A DNA stretch of 64,000 nucleotides, from the NCBI RefSeq assembly GCF_020510445.1, contig NZ_JAHBAG010000001.1, forward strand, positions 1 to 64,000. Reading direction: 5' to 3'. Positions 26,543 through 34,033 of this stretch are shown here, in pieces. This stretch comes from Hydrogenophaga taeniospiralis. Its GTDB lineage: Bacteria > Pseudomonadota > Gammaproteobacteria > Burkholderiales > Burkholderiaceae_C. Within the stretch, counting starts at the first letter, position 1; each line of letters opens with the position of its first letter. The notes beneath the pieces were generated by a model, which worked only from the letters and a program-made list of their open reading frames with translations, did not search any database and was not told the origin of the DNA. Both the position numbers and the translations under genes were made by a program.

Positions 26543-28158
26543 GCGGCGGCCCCCTGCGGTGCGTTGATGCGGTGGTACAGCGGCGCCAGGCGGGTGCGCA
26601 CTTCCTTGAAGGTTTCGAACTGGTCGCCGTACAGGCGGCGCAGCGCGCTGGAAGGCTCGTAGACGGCCCGCGTGCGCCGCAGGTGACCCAGGTCGGCAAA
26701 CGACAGCGCGCCCATGCCCACCCCGGCGATGAAGGTGGCGCCGATCGCATTGGTCTGGATCGGGTTCTCCAGCTGGCGGATCGGCTGGCCGGTCACGTCG
26801 GCCATGATCTGGCACCACACGTCCGACTGTGCACCGCCGCCCACGGCGGTGATGGTGCCGGCGTTGCGCCCCAGCAAGCGCGCAAAGGGTTCGAGCATCC
26901 AGCGTGTGTTCAGCGCCACGCCTTCCAGGAAGGCCCGGAAGATGTCCTCGCGGGTGTGCTCCAGCGACATGTTGAGCAGGCCGGCACGCAGGCGCGGGTC
27001 GTCCACCGGCGTGCGCTCGCCGAGCAGCCACGGCGTGTAGATCAGGCCGCGTGCACCCGGCGGCACGCGCGCGGCGATTCGGTTGAGCACCTCGTAGACG
27101 GCGGGGTGTTCCTCGTCGCTGGCGAGTTCGTCGGGGTGGTAGAGGATGCGGTCGCGCAGGAACGAGAGGTTGGCCCCGGCCGTGGACTGCAGCGCCATCG
27201 CGAGGTAGCGCCCGTCCACCGCGCTGGGCACGGCGGCGATCTTGTGGCGCACGTCGGTCTTCATGAACGGCACGTGCGCGCCCAGCCAGGACGAGGTGCC
27301 CAGGTACAGATGGGTTTCGAAGTCGCCCACGGCCGCGCCCACGGCAACGGCGGAGTTGTCCACGGCGCCGGCGACCACCACCGTCTTCGGGGCCAGGCCC
27401 AGGGCCTGCGCGACGCCAGGCAACAGCGGCCCCAGCACGTCGGTGGAGTGCACGATCTCCGGCAGCTTGGCTGCATCGATGCCCAGCATGCGGATCAGGC
27501 TTGCGTCATAGCGGATCCGGTGCGGGTCCCGGTTGTTGGTCACCCAGGAGGTGACGGTTGAATCCTGCGTGGCGCAGAAGCGGCCGGACAGGCGCAGGTT
27601 CAGGTAGTCCAGCACGTTGAGGAACTTGTGGGTGCGCTCGTAGCGCTCGGGCTCTTCGTCGCGGAGGTAGGCCATGTGCCCGGCCGAGTCGCGCCCCGAG
27701 AGCGACGGCGCACCGCCGGTCAGCCGCAGCCAGCGCCACAGCTTGATCGGCCCGTAGCCTTCGATGCTCAGGCCGCGCCCGCGCACGCGGCGCGCCATCG
27801 CCGCCGCGCCGCGCGAGTCGAGCCAGGTCAGCGCCCGCCCGATCGCCTGACCGTTGCGATCGACGCACACCGTGCCTTCGGTCTGTGTCGAGCAACACAC
27901 CGCGACCACGCGGCTGCGCAGGCCAGCATCGGCCCCGAGGATCTCGCCCGCGCTGTCGATAAAGGCCGACCACCAGTCCTGCGGCTCCTGCTCGGCCAGG
28001 GAGCCCTGCACGTGCAGCTTCACCGCCCGGAAAGCCCATGCGAGCACGGCGCCATCGAGCGACACCAGGGCGCACTTGCAGCCCGAGGTGCCCAGGTCGA
28101 CGGCGAGCACGAGGCGCGTGTCGGCCTGGCCGATGGGTTTGTCGAGCAATGGGGGCAT
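26539..28158 (-). CDS. FGGY-family carbohydrate kinase (xylulokinase-like)
   Basis: 539 residues from the ATG at 28158, chosen because the ATP-phosphate loop DLGTSGCK then sits at 21-28, as is normal. Other family marks are WLDSRG, the catalytic-Asp region AGAVDNSAVAVGAA, and the C-terminal ADVTGQPIRQLENPIQTNAIGA. FGGY kinases phosphorylate ketoses and polyols. The sequence is closest in style to xylulokinases but is somewhat longer. It opens the tightly overlapped part of the unit. A structured repeat (28211-28291) separates it from the porin gene, so it may have its own promoter or be differently expressed. Confidence 0.87.
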   Translation of the reverse strand: MPPLLDKPIGQADTRLVLAVDLGTSGCKCALVSLDGAVLAWAFRAVKLHVQGSLAEQEPQDWWSAFIDSAGEILGADAGLRSRVVAVCCSTQTEGTVCVDRNGQAIGRALTWLDSRGAAAMARRVRGRGLSIEGYGPIKLWRWLRLTGGAPSLSGRDSAGHMAYLRDEEPERYERTHKFLNVLDYLNLRLSGRFCATQDSTVTSWVTNNRDPHRIRYDASLIRMLGIDAAKLPEIVHSTDVLGPLLPGVAQALGLAPKTVVVAGAVDNSAVAVGAAVGDFETHLYLGTSSWLGAHVPFMKTDVRHKIAAVPSAVDGRYLAMALQSTAGANLSFLRDRILYHPDELASDEEHPAVYEVLNRIAARVPPGARGLIYTPWLLGERTPVDDPRLRAGLLNMSLEHTREDIFRAFLEGVALNTRWMLEPFARLLGRNAGTITAVGGGAQSDVWCQIMADVTGQPIRQLENPIQTNAIGATFIAGVGMGALSFADLGHLRRTRAVYEPSSALRRLYGDQFETFKEVRTRLAPLYHRINAPQGAAA

Positions 28159-28210
28159 TTCAGTGGCTCCACCGCACGGCGCGCAATCCGCGATGCATGA
28201 AACGGTCCAA

Positions 28211-28291
28211 CCGGGGACACCGCCGGGCCGGCTTCGCCGGACGGCTGGTGTCGCCCCCTTGGGGGTAGCGCGAAGCGCTGCGGGGGTATTC
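28211..28291 (-). repeat. Structured intergenic repeat, copy 1
   Basis: About 80 bp between the porin stop and the kinase start. Three nested or successive hairpins: an outer GACACC/GGTGTC stem extended by GCCG/CGGC and capped by CCGGC-TTC-GCCGG, then CCCCC-TT-GGGGG, then AGCGC-GAA-GCGCT. Copies 2 and 3 are at 42335-42421 and 52950-53031. In each case the element starts a few bases after the stop codon of a minus-strand gene. Confidence 0.85.
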
Positions 28292-28297
28292 CATCTT

Positions 28298-29176
28298 TCA
28301 GAAGCTGCGTGCGACCGAGACGACGAGGCGGCTGTTGTCCGTGGCGCGTGCCTTGTCACCATCGAGCGCGATGTAGAGCTCGCGCACCTTGGTGCGGGTG
28401 GTCATCCATTCGGCGCTCCAGTTGAAGCCCCAGCGCTTGTGCGTGATGCCCACCGAGTAGTCGGCGAAGTTCGCTTCCTTGAAGTTGGCGATCTTCTGGT
28501 AGCCGCCGTGCAGGTTCAGCGCGGTGGTCGGGTTCAGATCGATCTTGTAGCCCAGGTCGAACAGCCAGCTGCCGCGCGAGCCGTGGTCGCCGCGCGCATA
28601 GCAGGCCAGGCCCGGCATGGGGTCGGCCATCAGCGAGAGCATGGTGCCGCACACACCGCCGGTGTTGGCGCCGCGGTAGGTCTTGGAGATCACGTTCATG
28701 GCGCGCGCTTCCAGTGCGCCGTAGCCGATCTCGGCGACGGCGAACGCGCTGTCGTACTTGGTGCTGCGCCAGTCCGTGGGCGTGCCGGTGCTCATGTCGA
28801 AGCCGTGGGGCGCTTCAAACTGCGCGCCCGGGAACAGCTCGGTGGCCAGGCCCACGCCGTAATGCCAGCCCTCGGGGTCGCCAAAACGGTAGCCGCCAGC
28901 GAGCGTGACGCCCAGGCCTTCGCCGCCGAGGAACTGCTTCTTGCTGACCGTGGCGAACTCCGCCAGGCCGACGAAGCCGCTTTCGTGCGCGGCCTGCACG
29001 CTGAGCTTCGCACCCGGCCGGTTGAACGAGTCGGAGACGCCGCGACTGCGCTGGTCGGAGGTGACTTTCAGCTCCGTGGTCACGGCGAAACTGGCCGTTT
29101 CCTGGGCGAACGAGGGCACGGCCGCGCCGGCCAGCAAGCTGGCGATGGCGACCGACAGGGGGCGGATCGGATTCAT
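28298..29176 (-). CDS. TorF-family putative porin
   Basis: 292 residues from the ATG at 29176 with AAGGAG upstream. A signal peptide ends at PSFAQ (about residue 25). The mature part starts with VTTELKVTSDQRSRGVSDS and has alternating beta strands, ending in VVSVARSF with a terminal Phe. This is the pattern of TorF/Gcw_chp (TIGR02001-type) outer-membrane proteins. It probably forms the outer-membrane entry route for the compound handled by the downstream genes. A run of 14 G (C on the coding strand) lies 38-51 bp before the start codon. Confidence 0.8.
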   Translation of the reverse strand: MNPIRPLSVAIASLLAGAAVPSFAQETASFAVTTELKVTSDQRSRGVSDSFNRPGAKLSVQAAHESGFVGLAEFATVSKKQFLGGEGLGVTLAGGYRFGDPEGWHYGVGLATELFPGAQFEAPHGFDMSTGTPTDWRSTKYDSAFAVAEIGYGALEARAMNVISKTYRGANTGGVCGTMLSLMADPMPGLACYARGDHGSRGSWLFDLGYKIDLNPTTALNLHGGYQKIANFKEANFADYSVGITHKRWGFNWSAEWMTTRTKVRELYIALDGDKARATDNSRLVVSVARSF

Positions 29177-29213
29177 GGGGGACTCTCCTTGGGCGGTGGT
29201 TGGGAGGGGGGAC

Positions 29214-29227
29214 GGGGGGGGGGGGGG
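29214..29227 (-). repeat. Homopolymer of 14 C (coding strand) upstream of the porin gene
   Basis: An uninterrupted G14 on the plus strand in the 67-bp gap between the upstream DUF2147 stop and the porin start. Tracts of this kind change length by slippage and control porin or adhesin promoters in other bacteria. Here that is inference, and assembly error in the count is possible. Confidence 0.75.
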
Positions 29228-29243
29228 AACGCAGGGGACGGGA

Positions 29244-29666
29244 TCAGGATTTGCAGACCGGCGTGGCGGGCAAGGTGGCCACGCGCTTGAGCTGTTCGGT
29301 CTGGCCGAGGATTTCCACGCCCACGAAGGCCCGGATGCGCAGTTCGTCGGCCTTGGCGCGCACGGCGCCCTTGTATTTCTTGCCGTCGCGCGGGTCGTAG
29401 ACCCAGCCGTCGCGCCAGGCGTCCTTGTCGTAGCGCGCGAGCTGCGCGATGCGCACACCGCAGGTGTCGACCGGGGTGCCGGCGTCCTTGTCCCAGACGA
29501 TGGTTCCGCACAACGCGCCGGGCAGCTCGGCGCAGGGCGCGAAGCGGATCACCGCGTCGTTCTCCGCGGTCATCCACAAGCCTTGGGCGTCCTCGGGTCC
29601 GGCGGCTTGCGCCGACATGGCCAGCGACCAGCAGACAACGGCGATCAGGCGGGTCAGGGTCTTCAT
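29244..29666 (-). CDS. DUF2147 periplasmic protein (proximal copy)
   Basis: 140 residues from the ATG at 29666 (GAAAGG ribosome site 8 nt before). An alternative ATG three codons earlier is less well placed. The signal peptide ends at MSAQA. Core motifs are DAQGLWMT, LCGTIVWDKD, WRDGWVYDPRDGKKYKG and RIRAFVGVEILGQTEQLKRV. It shares LCGxIVWD, WRxGW and RAxVGxEIxGxTE with the distal copy at the end of the same unit, so the two are paralogues. It is the first gene of the minus-strand unit, divergent from the TetR gene across a 106-bp AT-rich gap. Confidence 0.82.
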   Translation of the reverse strand: MKTLTRLIAVVCWSLAMSAQAAGPEDAQGLWMTAENDAVIRFAPCAELPGALCGTIVWDKDAGTPVDTCGVRIAQLARYDKDAWRDGWVYDPRDGKKYKGAVRAKADELRIRAFVGVEILGQTEQLKRVATLPATPVCKS

Positions 29667-29705
29667 GGCGTGCACCTTTCTTGCGTTAGGACAAGGAATA
29701 TTTAG

Positions 29706-29735
29706 ATAGTGATGACTAGTATATAGTGATGACTA
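29706..29735. promoter_or_regulatory. Double operator-like repeat between the DUF2147 and TetR genes
   Basis: The 13-mer ATAGTGATGACTA occurs twice, at 29706-29718 and 29723-29735, 17 bp apart. Each copy contains the inverted repeat TAGT-gatg-ACTA, and the junction forms a third one (ACTA-gtata-TAGT). The stretch is strikingly AT-rich for this genome. It is the natural binding site for the divergent TetR protein, probably repressing both directions. Confidence 0.7.
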
Positions 29736-29772
29736 TTGTTTTTGGTGAAAAAAATTACTGGGAGAATCCCTG

Positions 29773-30480
29773 ATGCCAACCCTGCTCCGCCCCATGCCAC
29801 CGACGCGCAAACCCCAGCCTTCCCTGGTCACCAAGAAGCAGCCCGCACAGCAGCGCGCCACCGAGACCTACGAGCGCATCCTGGAAGTGACGGCGCAGAC
29901 GCTGGCCGACGTGGGGATCGAGCGGCTGTCGACCAACCTGGTGTGCGAGCGCGCCGGGCTCACACCGCCGGCGCTCTACCGCTACTTCCCCAACAAGTAC
30001 GCGCTGCTGTCCGAACTGGGGCAGCGCCTGATGCAGGCCCAGAACGAGCGCGTGGACCGCTGGATCACGCTGGAGGTGTTCAACGGGGGCGTCGAGAGCC
30101 TGGAGCGGGCGGTCGAGGGGCTGATCATCGACACCTACGAAGCCACGGTGCAGACCGTGGGCGGGGTCTGGATCATGCGGGCCCTGCGCGCCGTGCCCGC
30201 CCTGCAGCAGGTGCGGCTGGCCTCGCACACCGCCGTCACGCAAGAGCAAACCCGGCTGCTCGCGATGGCCCTGCCCGAGGCCGACGCGGCCGAGTTGCAG
30301 CTCGTCAGCCGCATCGTGGTGGAGCTGATCTACGCCACCGTCGAGATGATTTTTGACGAGCCGCTGGACGTGAAGGCCGTGGCCCGCACCGTGGCCGGCA
30401 TGATCGCCAGCCACCTGACCCGCGTGCGGCCGGACGCCGCACCGCCGCGCAAGGCTGCCGGCAAGTCCGCGGCCCGCTGA
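29773..30480 (+). CDS. TetR-family transcriptional regulator
   Basis: 235 residues, ATG with GGGAG 8 nt upstream. The helix-turn-helix is at about 30-75: TYERILEVTAQTLADVGIERL, then VCERAGLTPPALYRYFPNKYALL. The C-terminal ligand domain is unremarkable and the tail (APPRKAAGKSAAR) is basic. It is divergent from the DUF2147-porin-kinase unit with a repeated palindromic operator between them, so it is the likely repressor of that unit. The inducer is unknown. Confidence 0.88.
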   Translation: MPTLLRPMPPTRKPQPSLVTKKQPAQQRATETYERILEVTAQTLADVGIERLSTNLVCERAGLTPPALYRYFPNKYALLSELGQRLMQAQNERVDRWITLEVFNGGVESLERAVEGLIIDTYEATVQTVGGVWIMRALRAVPALQQVRLASHTAVTQEQTRLLAMALPEADAAELQLVSRIVVELIYATVEMIFDEPLDVKAVARTVAGMIASHLTRVRPDAAPPRKAAGKSAAR

Positions 30481-30495
30481 CGCCAGAGGCCACCC

Positions 30496-31380
30496 TCACG
30501 GACCCGGCGGCGGCCCGAGCTGCCAGACGCCGTCCTGCTGGCGGATCATGCCGCGCCGTTCCAGTGAGGCCAGGTAGCGGCGGTGCCCCGCATCGCCCTG
30601 GCGCCGGAACAGCGGAATCAGCCGCCCGAGCAGGTTGGGCACCAGCATGGCCAGCCGCACGGTCCAGGACTCGCTGGGCCGCACATACCGTTCGAGGCAG
30701 GGATCGTCCAGCATGCGCAGCACCTGCAGCGCCACCTCGTCTGGCTGCTGAGGCGGGTCGATGAACTGCAGCTTGTTGCCGCCGTCGATGGCCTCGCGCA
30801 TCAGCATGGGCGTCTCGGTCGCCGACGGGTTGATGATCCCGAACTTCACGCCCAGGCGCGGCCCGTCCAGGCCCAGGCAGAGCATGGCGCCGCGCAGGCC
30901 GAACTTGGTGGCCGAATAGACGCTGGTCTCGGGCAGCGGGAAGATGCCGCCGAGCGAGACGATGGAGATCACCCGGGCGTCCACCGCCTGGCGCAGCTGC
31001 GGCAGCAGGCTGTGCGTGAGCAGCACCGGCGCCAGCAGGTTGATGCTGAACTCGCCCCGGATGGACGCCAGGCTGCGCTGCTCGAACGGCTGCGTGTCCG
31101 CCACCGCGGCGTTGTTCACCAGGATGTCGAGCCGCCCGATGCCGTCGCGCACATGGGCCACCAGGCGCTGCACCGCGTCGGCGTCGGTCAGGTCGGCCAC
31201 ATGCGCCGTGGCCAGCGGCCCGAGCGCGCGCACCGCCTGCTCCAGGCCGGCCGCGTTCACGTCCACCAGTAGGCAGCGCACGCCGCGCTGAATCAGCCGC
31301 GCGGCGATGGCCCGGCCCAGACCGCCCGCGCCGCCGGTGATCAGCGCCACCCAGCCGGAACAGGACAGCGGCTCAGCCAT
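30496..31380 (-). CDS. Short-chain dehydrogenase/reductase paired with the flavin monooxygenase
   Basis: 294 residues. SDR marks: TGGAGGLG in the first strand, LVNNAAV, ISIVSLGGIFPLPETSVYSATKF with the Tyr-x-x-x-Lys pair. The C-terminal extension (RLAMLVPNLLGRLIPLFRRQGD) is hydrophobic and basic, like SDRs that act on lipids. The first 8 bp overlap the end of the monooxygenase gene, so the two proteins are made together. With the monooxygenase it suggests oxidation of a hydroxylated or keto lipid or cyclic substrate. The substrate is not evident. Confidence 0.87.
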   Translation of the reverse strand: MAEPLSCSGWVALITGGAGGLGRAIAARLIQRGVRCLLVDVNAAGLEQAVRALGPLATAHVADLTDADAVQRLVAHVRDGIGRLDILVNNAAVADTQPFEQRSLASIRGEFSINLLAPVLLTHSLLPQLRQAVDARVISIVSLGGIFPLPETSVYSATKFGLRGAMLCLGLDGPRLGVKFGIINPSATETPMLMREAIDGGNKLQFIDPPQQPDEVALQVLRMLDDPCLERYVRPSESWTVRLAMLVPNLLGRLIPLFRRQGDAGHRRYLASLERRGMIRQQDGVWQLGPPPGP

Positions 31381-32788
31381 GGGACACCACCTCCCGCACG
31401 GGCGCCTGCAAGCCGGGAACGGCGGCCGAGGACGCGACCCGCACGCGGTCGTAGAACGCCTCGCTCAGTTCGTTCCAGCCCATGCGGGCGCGCAGCTTGC
31501 GCAGGTAAGTCTTGAAGGAATGCGCGTCGATGTAGACCTGGTGGCGCGGCGAGTCGACGAAGCGGATGCCACCCGAGAGGTCGGGCTGGTCGCGCTGGAT
31601 CAGTTGCTCGAAGCGGGCCGCGCTGGCGTCGTGGTCCCGTTGCGCCTTCAGGTAGGCGGCGATCATGAAGGCCTGGGTGTCGAACAGCTTGTAGGCGCTG
31701 GAGTTGTTCTCCAGGTAGCCGATGCCGAACAGGTTGCGGTGGTCGCGGCTGAACATCGAGAGGTAGAGCTGCGGGCGCCCGCCCCGCCACTCGAAGTACT
31801 CGGCCGCGTAGCGGCAGCTCCAGCGGTAGCCGGTGGCGCACAGCACGAGGTCGACCTCTTCGCGCGAGCCGTCCTTGAACACCACGGCGTGGCCGTCCAG
31901 GTGCGAGATGTCGGGCTTGACCGCGATGTTGCCGTGCTGCAGGTGGTGCAGCAGCTGCGAGTTCATCAGCGGGTGGCTTTCGAACAGGCGGTGGTCAGGC
32001 CGGGGCAGACCGAAGCGGGTGAGGTCGCCGGTCATCAGGCGCAGCAGCCCGGTCATGATGGGCCGGGCCAGCCACAGCGGCAGGTGCGGCCCCGACTCGC
32101 CGAACTCGTCCGCCGGCATGCCGAAGATGTGCTTGGGGATGAAGTGGTAGCCGCGCCGCACGCTGATGAAGGCCTGGTCCGCGTGGGTGGCTGCGTCGCA
32201 GGCGATGTCGGCCCCCGAGTTGCCCGCCCCCACCACCAGCACCCGCTTGCCGCGGAATTCGTCGCCGGACCGGTAGGTGACCGAGTGGCGGAGTTCGCCG
32301 CTGAACCGGCCTTCAAATTTCGGCAGGTTCGGGTCCCAGTTGCAGCCGGTGGCGCAGATGACGGCCTTGTAGCGTCGGCGCGTGCCGTCGCTCAGTTCAA
32401 CCACCCAGTGGCCCGCCGCATCCTTGCGCACCTGGTTCACGCCGGTGCCCAGTCGGATCGCTGCGCGCAAACCGTAGGCGTCGGCAAAGCTGCGCACGTA
32501 GGACAGGATCTGCCGGTGCGAGGGATAGTCCGGGAAGTGTTTGGGCATCGGAAAACCCATGAACCCGGACAGGTCGCGCGACGAGATGAAATGCGCCGAC
32601 TCGTAGATGGGCGAGCCCGGGTTGTCCATGTCCCAGAGGCCGCCCACGTCGTGGTGGCGCTCGAACTGTTCGTAGGGCAGCCCCTGGGCCTTGAGCGCCC
32701 GGGCCGCGCTCAGGCCGCCGGGGCCGGCGCCGATGATGCAGGTGGCCTCGCCGCAGTCGACGACGCCGGGTTCGGTGGTGGGGGTCAT
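31373..32788 (-). CDS. Flavin-containing monooxygenase (FMO / Baeyer-Villiger type)
   Basis: 471 residues. FAD site GAGPGG at 20-25, the FMO fingerprint FxGxxxHxxxY at 162-172, NADPH site GAGNSG at 187-192, and the ATGY-like stretch LCATGYRWS late in the protein. It should oxygenate a nucleophilic heteroatom or ketone using NADPH and O2. The gene is preceded by AAGGAGA and lies divergent from an AraC regulator 173 bp away. The FMO + SDR + AraC arrangement is common in bacterial pathways for cyclic ketones, terpenoids or long-chain alcohols; which one applies here is open. Confidence 0.87.
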   Translation of the reverse strand: MTPTTEPGVVDCGEATCIIGAGPGGLSAARALKAQGLPYEQFERHHDVGGLWDMDNPGSPIYESAHFISSRDLSGFMGFPMPKHFPDYPSHRQILSYVRSFADAYGLRAAIRLGTGVNQVRKDAAGHWVVELSDGTRRRYKAVICATGCNWDPNLPKFEGRFSGELRHSVTYRSGDEFRGKRVLVVGAGNSGADIACDAATHADQAFISVRRGYHFIPKHIFGMPADEFGESGPHLPLWLARPIMTGLLRLMTGDLTRFGLPRPDHRLFESHPLMNSQLLHHLQHGNIAVKPDISHLDGHAVVFKDGSREEVDLVLCATGYRWSCRYAAEYFEWRGGRPQLYLSMFSRDHRNLFGIGYLENNSSAYKLFDTQAFMIAAYLKAQRDHDASAARFEQLIQRDQPDLSGGIRFVDSPRHQVYIDAHSFKTYLRKLRARMGWNELSEAFYDRVRVASSAAVPGLQAPVREVVSHG

Positions 32789-32921
32789 GGTGTCTCCTTC
32801 GTGGCTGGATGGGGTGTCTGGTGCCGGGGCTGGTGCGAAACAGCTGGCGTGAATCTAGAGGCGACCCCGCCTTCGACCGGAGACCCATCCGGCCAGACAG
32901 GGGACCATTGCGGCCACGCAT

Positions 32922-32939
32922 CGGTCACACTCCGGTCAC
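32922..32939. promoter_or_regulatory. Direct repeat CGGTCAC x2, candidate AraC-family site
   Basis: CGGTCAC at 32922-32928 and 32933-32939, 11 bp apart (one helical turn), in the gap between the monooxygenase and the AraC gene. AraC-family proteins bind direct repeats. The match is short, so this is only a candidate. Confidence 0.35.
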
Positions 32940-32961
32940 GCCACGGCCTCCTCCAAACCCC

Positions 32962-34011
32962 ATGACCCCACCACGCCCAGCCCCCGCACCCAGCGGCGAC
33001 GCCCACCACCTCACCGACGCCACGGTGGTGCCCAACATCGCGCGCTCCCTGCTCGGCCTGCTGCGCGAGCGCGGGCTGCCGCCCGGGCGGGTCTGCCGGG
33101 GGCTGGGTTTTGGCTACCGCGACCTGTTCGACCTCGGCATGCGGCTGTCGTACCGGCAGACCCGGCTGCTCATCGTGCGCAGCTACCAGGCCCTGCAAGA
33201 CCCGGCGCTCGGCCTGTCCGCCGGGGCGCGGCAGACCCCGGTGTCCTGGGGGCTGCCGGGGCTGGCCATGCTGACCTGCGAAACCCTGGGCGAGGCCATC
33301 GCATACGGTCTGGCGCACCAGGGCGACGTGGGCGCCCTGCTGGAGCATCACTCGTCCATCCAGCGCGACGAGACGGTGCTGGAGGTCCGGCCCAAGCAGT
33401 TCGACGTCGCCATCGAACCCTTTCTGGTGGAAGAGGCGTTTTCCAGCGCTGTGGCCGTGGTGCGTTGCCTGGTCGGCACCGGCTTCAGCCCGCGCCGGGT
33501 GGAACTGGCCTACGCCCGGCCCGCCCACGCCCGCGCCTACACCCAGTTCTTCCGCGGCCCGGTGCACTTTGGCGCCGGGGCGAACCGGCTGGTCAGCGAT
33601 GTGAAGTGGCTGGGCAGCCCGCTGCCCGGCTACGACGAGATCACCTGCGCGCCGTTGCGCGCCCAGCTCGACGGCTTTCTGCGGCGACCGGAGCGCCGCA
33701 GCGATCTGGTCGAGTCCATCGCCAGCCGTCTGCGCGCCCACCTGGACCAGCCCCAACCCCTGCACACCGTGGCGCAGGAGCTGAACATGAGCGAACGCAC
33801 GCTGCGACGCCGCCTGACCGAACAGCGGCTGTCCTACCAGGGCCTGCTGGACGACATCCGGCACGAGCGTGCACGCGACCTGCTGCAGCACGCGGGCCTG
33901 CCCGTGGCCGAGGTGGCCCTGGCCTGCGGGTTCTCCGACGCCCGCAGCTTCCGGCGCGCATTCAAGCGCTGGTCGGGTGCGCTGCCCGGCGAGCACCGCA
34001 ACGCGCCATGA
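32962..34011 (+). CDS. AraC-family transcriptional regulator
   Basis: 349 residues from the ATG at 32962. The N-terminal part is the AraC 'arabinose-binding-like' domain of the OruR/FeaR-like type, with LRERGLPPGRVCRGLGFGYRDLFD near its start. The C-terminal 100 residues carry the double HTH with HTVAQELNMSERTLRRRLTEQ and VALACGFSDARSFRRAFKRWSG. There is no clear ribosome site, so a start upstream cannot be excluded. Divergent from the FMO-SDR pair, so it probably activates it. Confidence 0.85.
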   Translation: MTPPRPAPAPSGDAHHLTDATVVPNIARSLLGLLRERGLPPGRVCRGLGFGYRDLFDLGMRLSYRQTRLLIVRSYQALQDPALGLSAGARQTPVSWGLPGLAMLTCETLGEAIAYGLAHQGDVGALLEHHSSIQRDETVLEVRPKQFDVAIEPFLVEEAFSSAVAVVRCLVGTGFSPRRVELAYARPAHARAYTQFFRGPVHFGAGANRLVSDVKWLGSPLPGYDEITCAPLRAQLDGFLRRPERRSDLVESIASRLRAHLDQPQPLHTVAQELNMSERTLRRRLTEQRLSYQGLLDDIRHERARDLLQHAGLPVAEVALACGFSDARSFRRAFKRWSGALPGEHRNAP

Positions 34012-34033
34012 GTCGCGGCGTTCGCGGGCCGGC

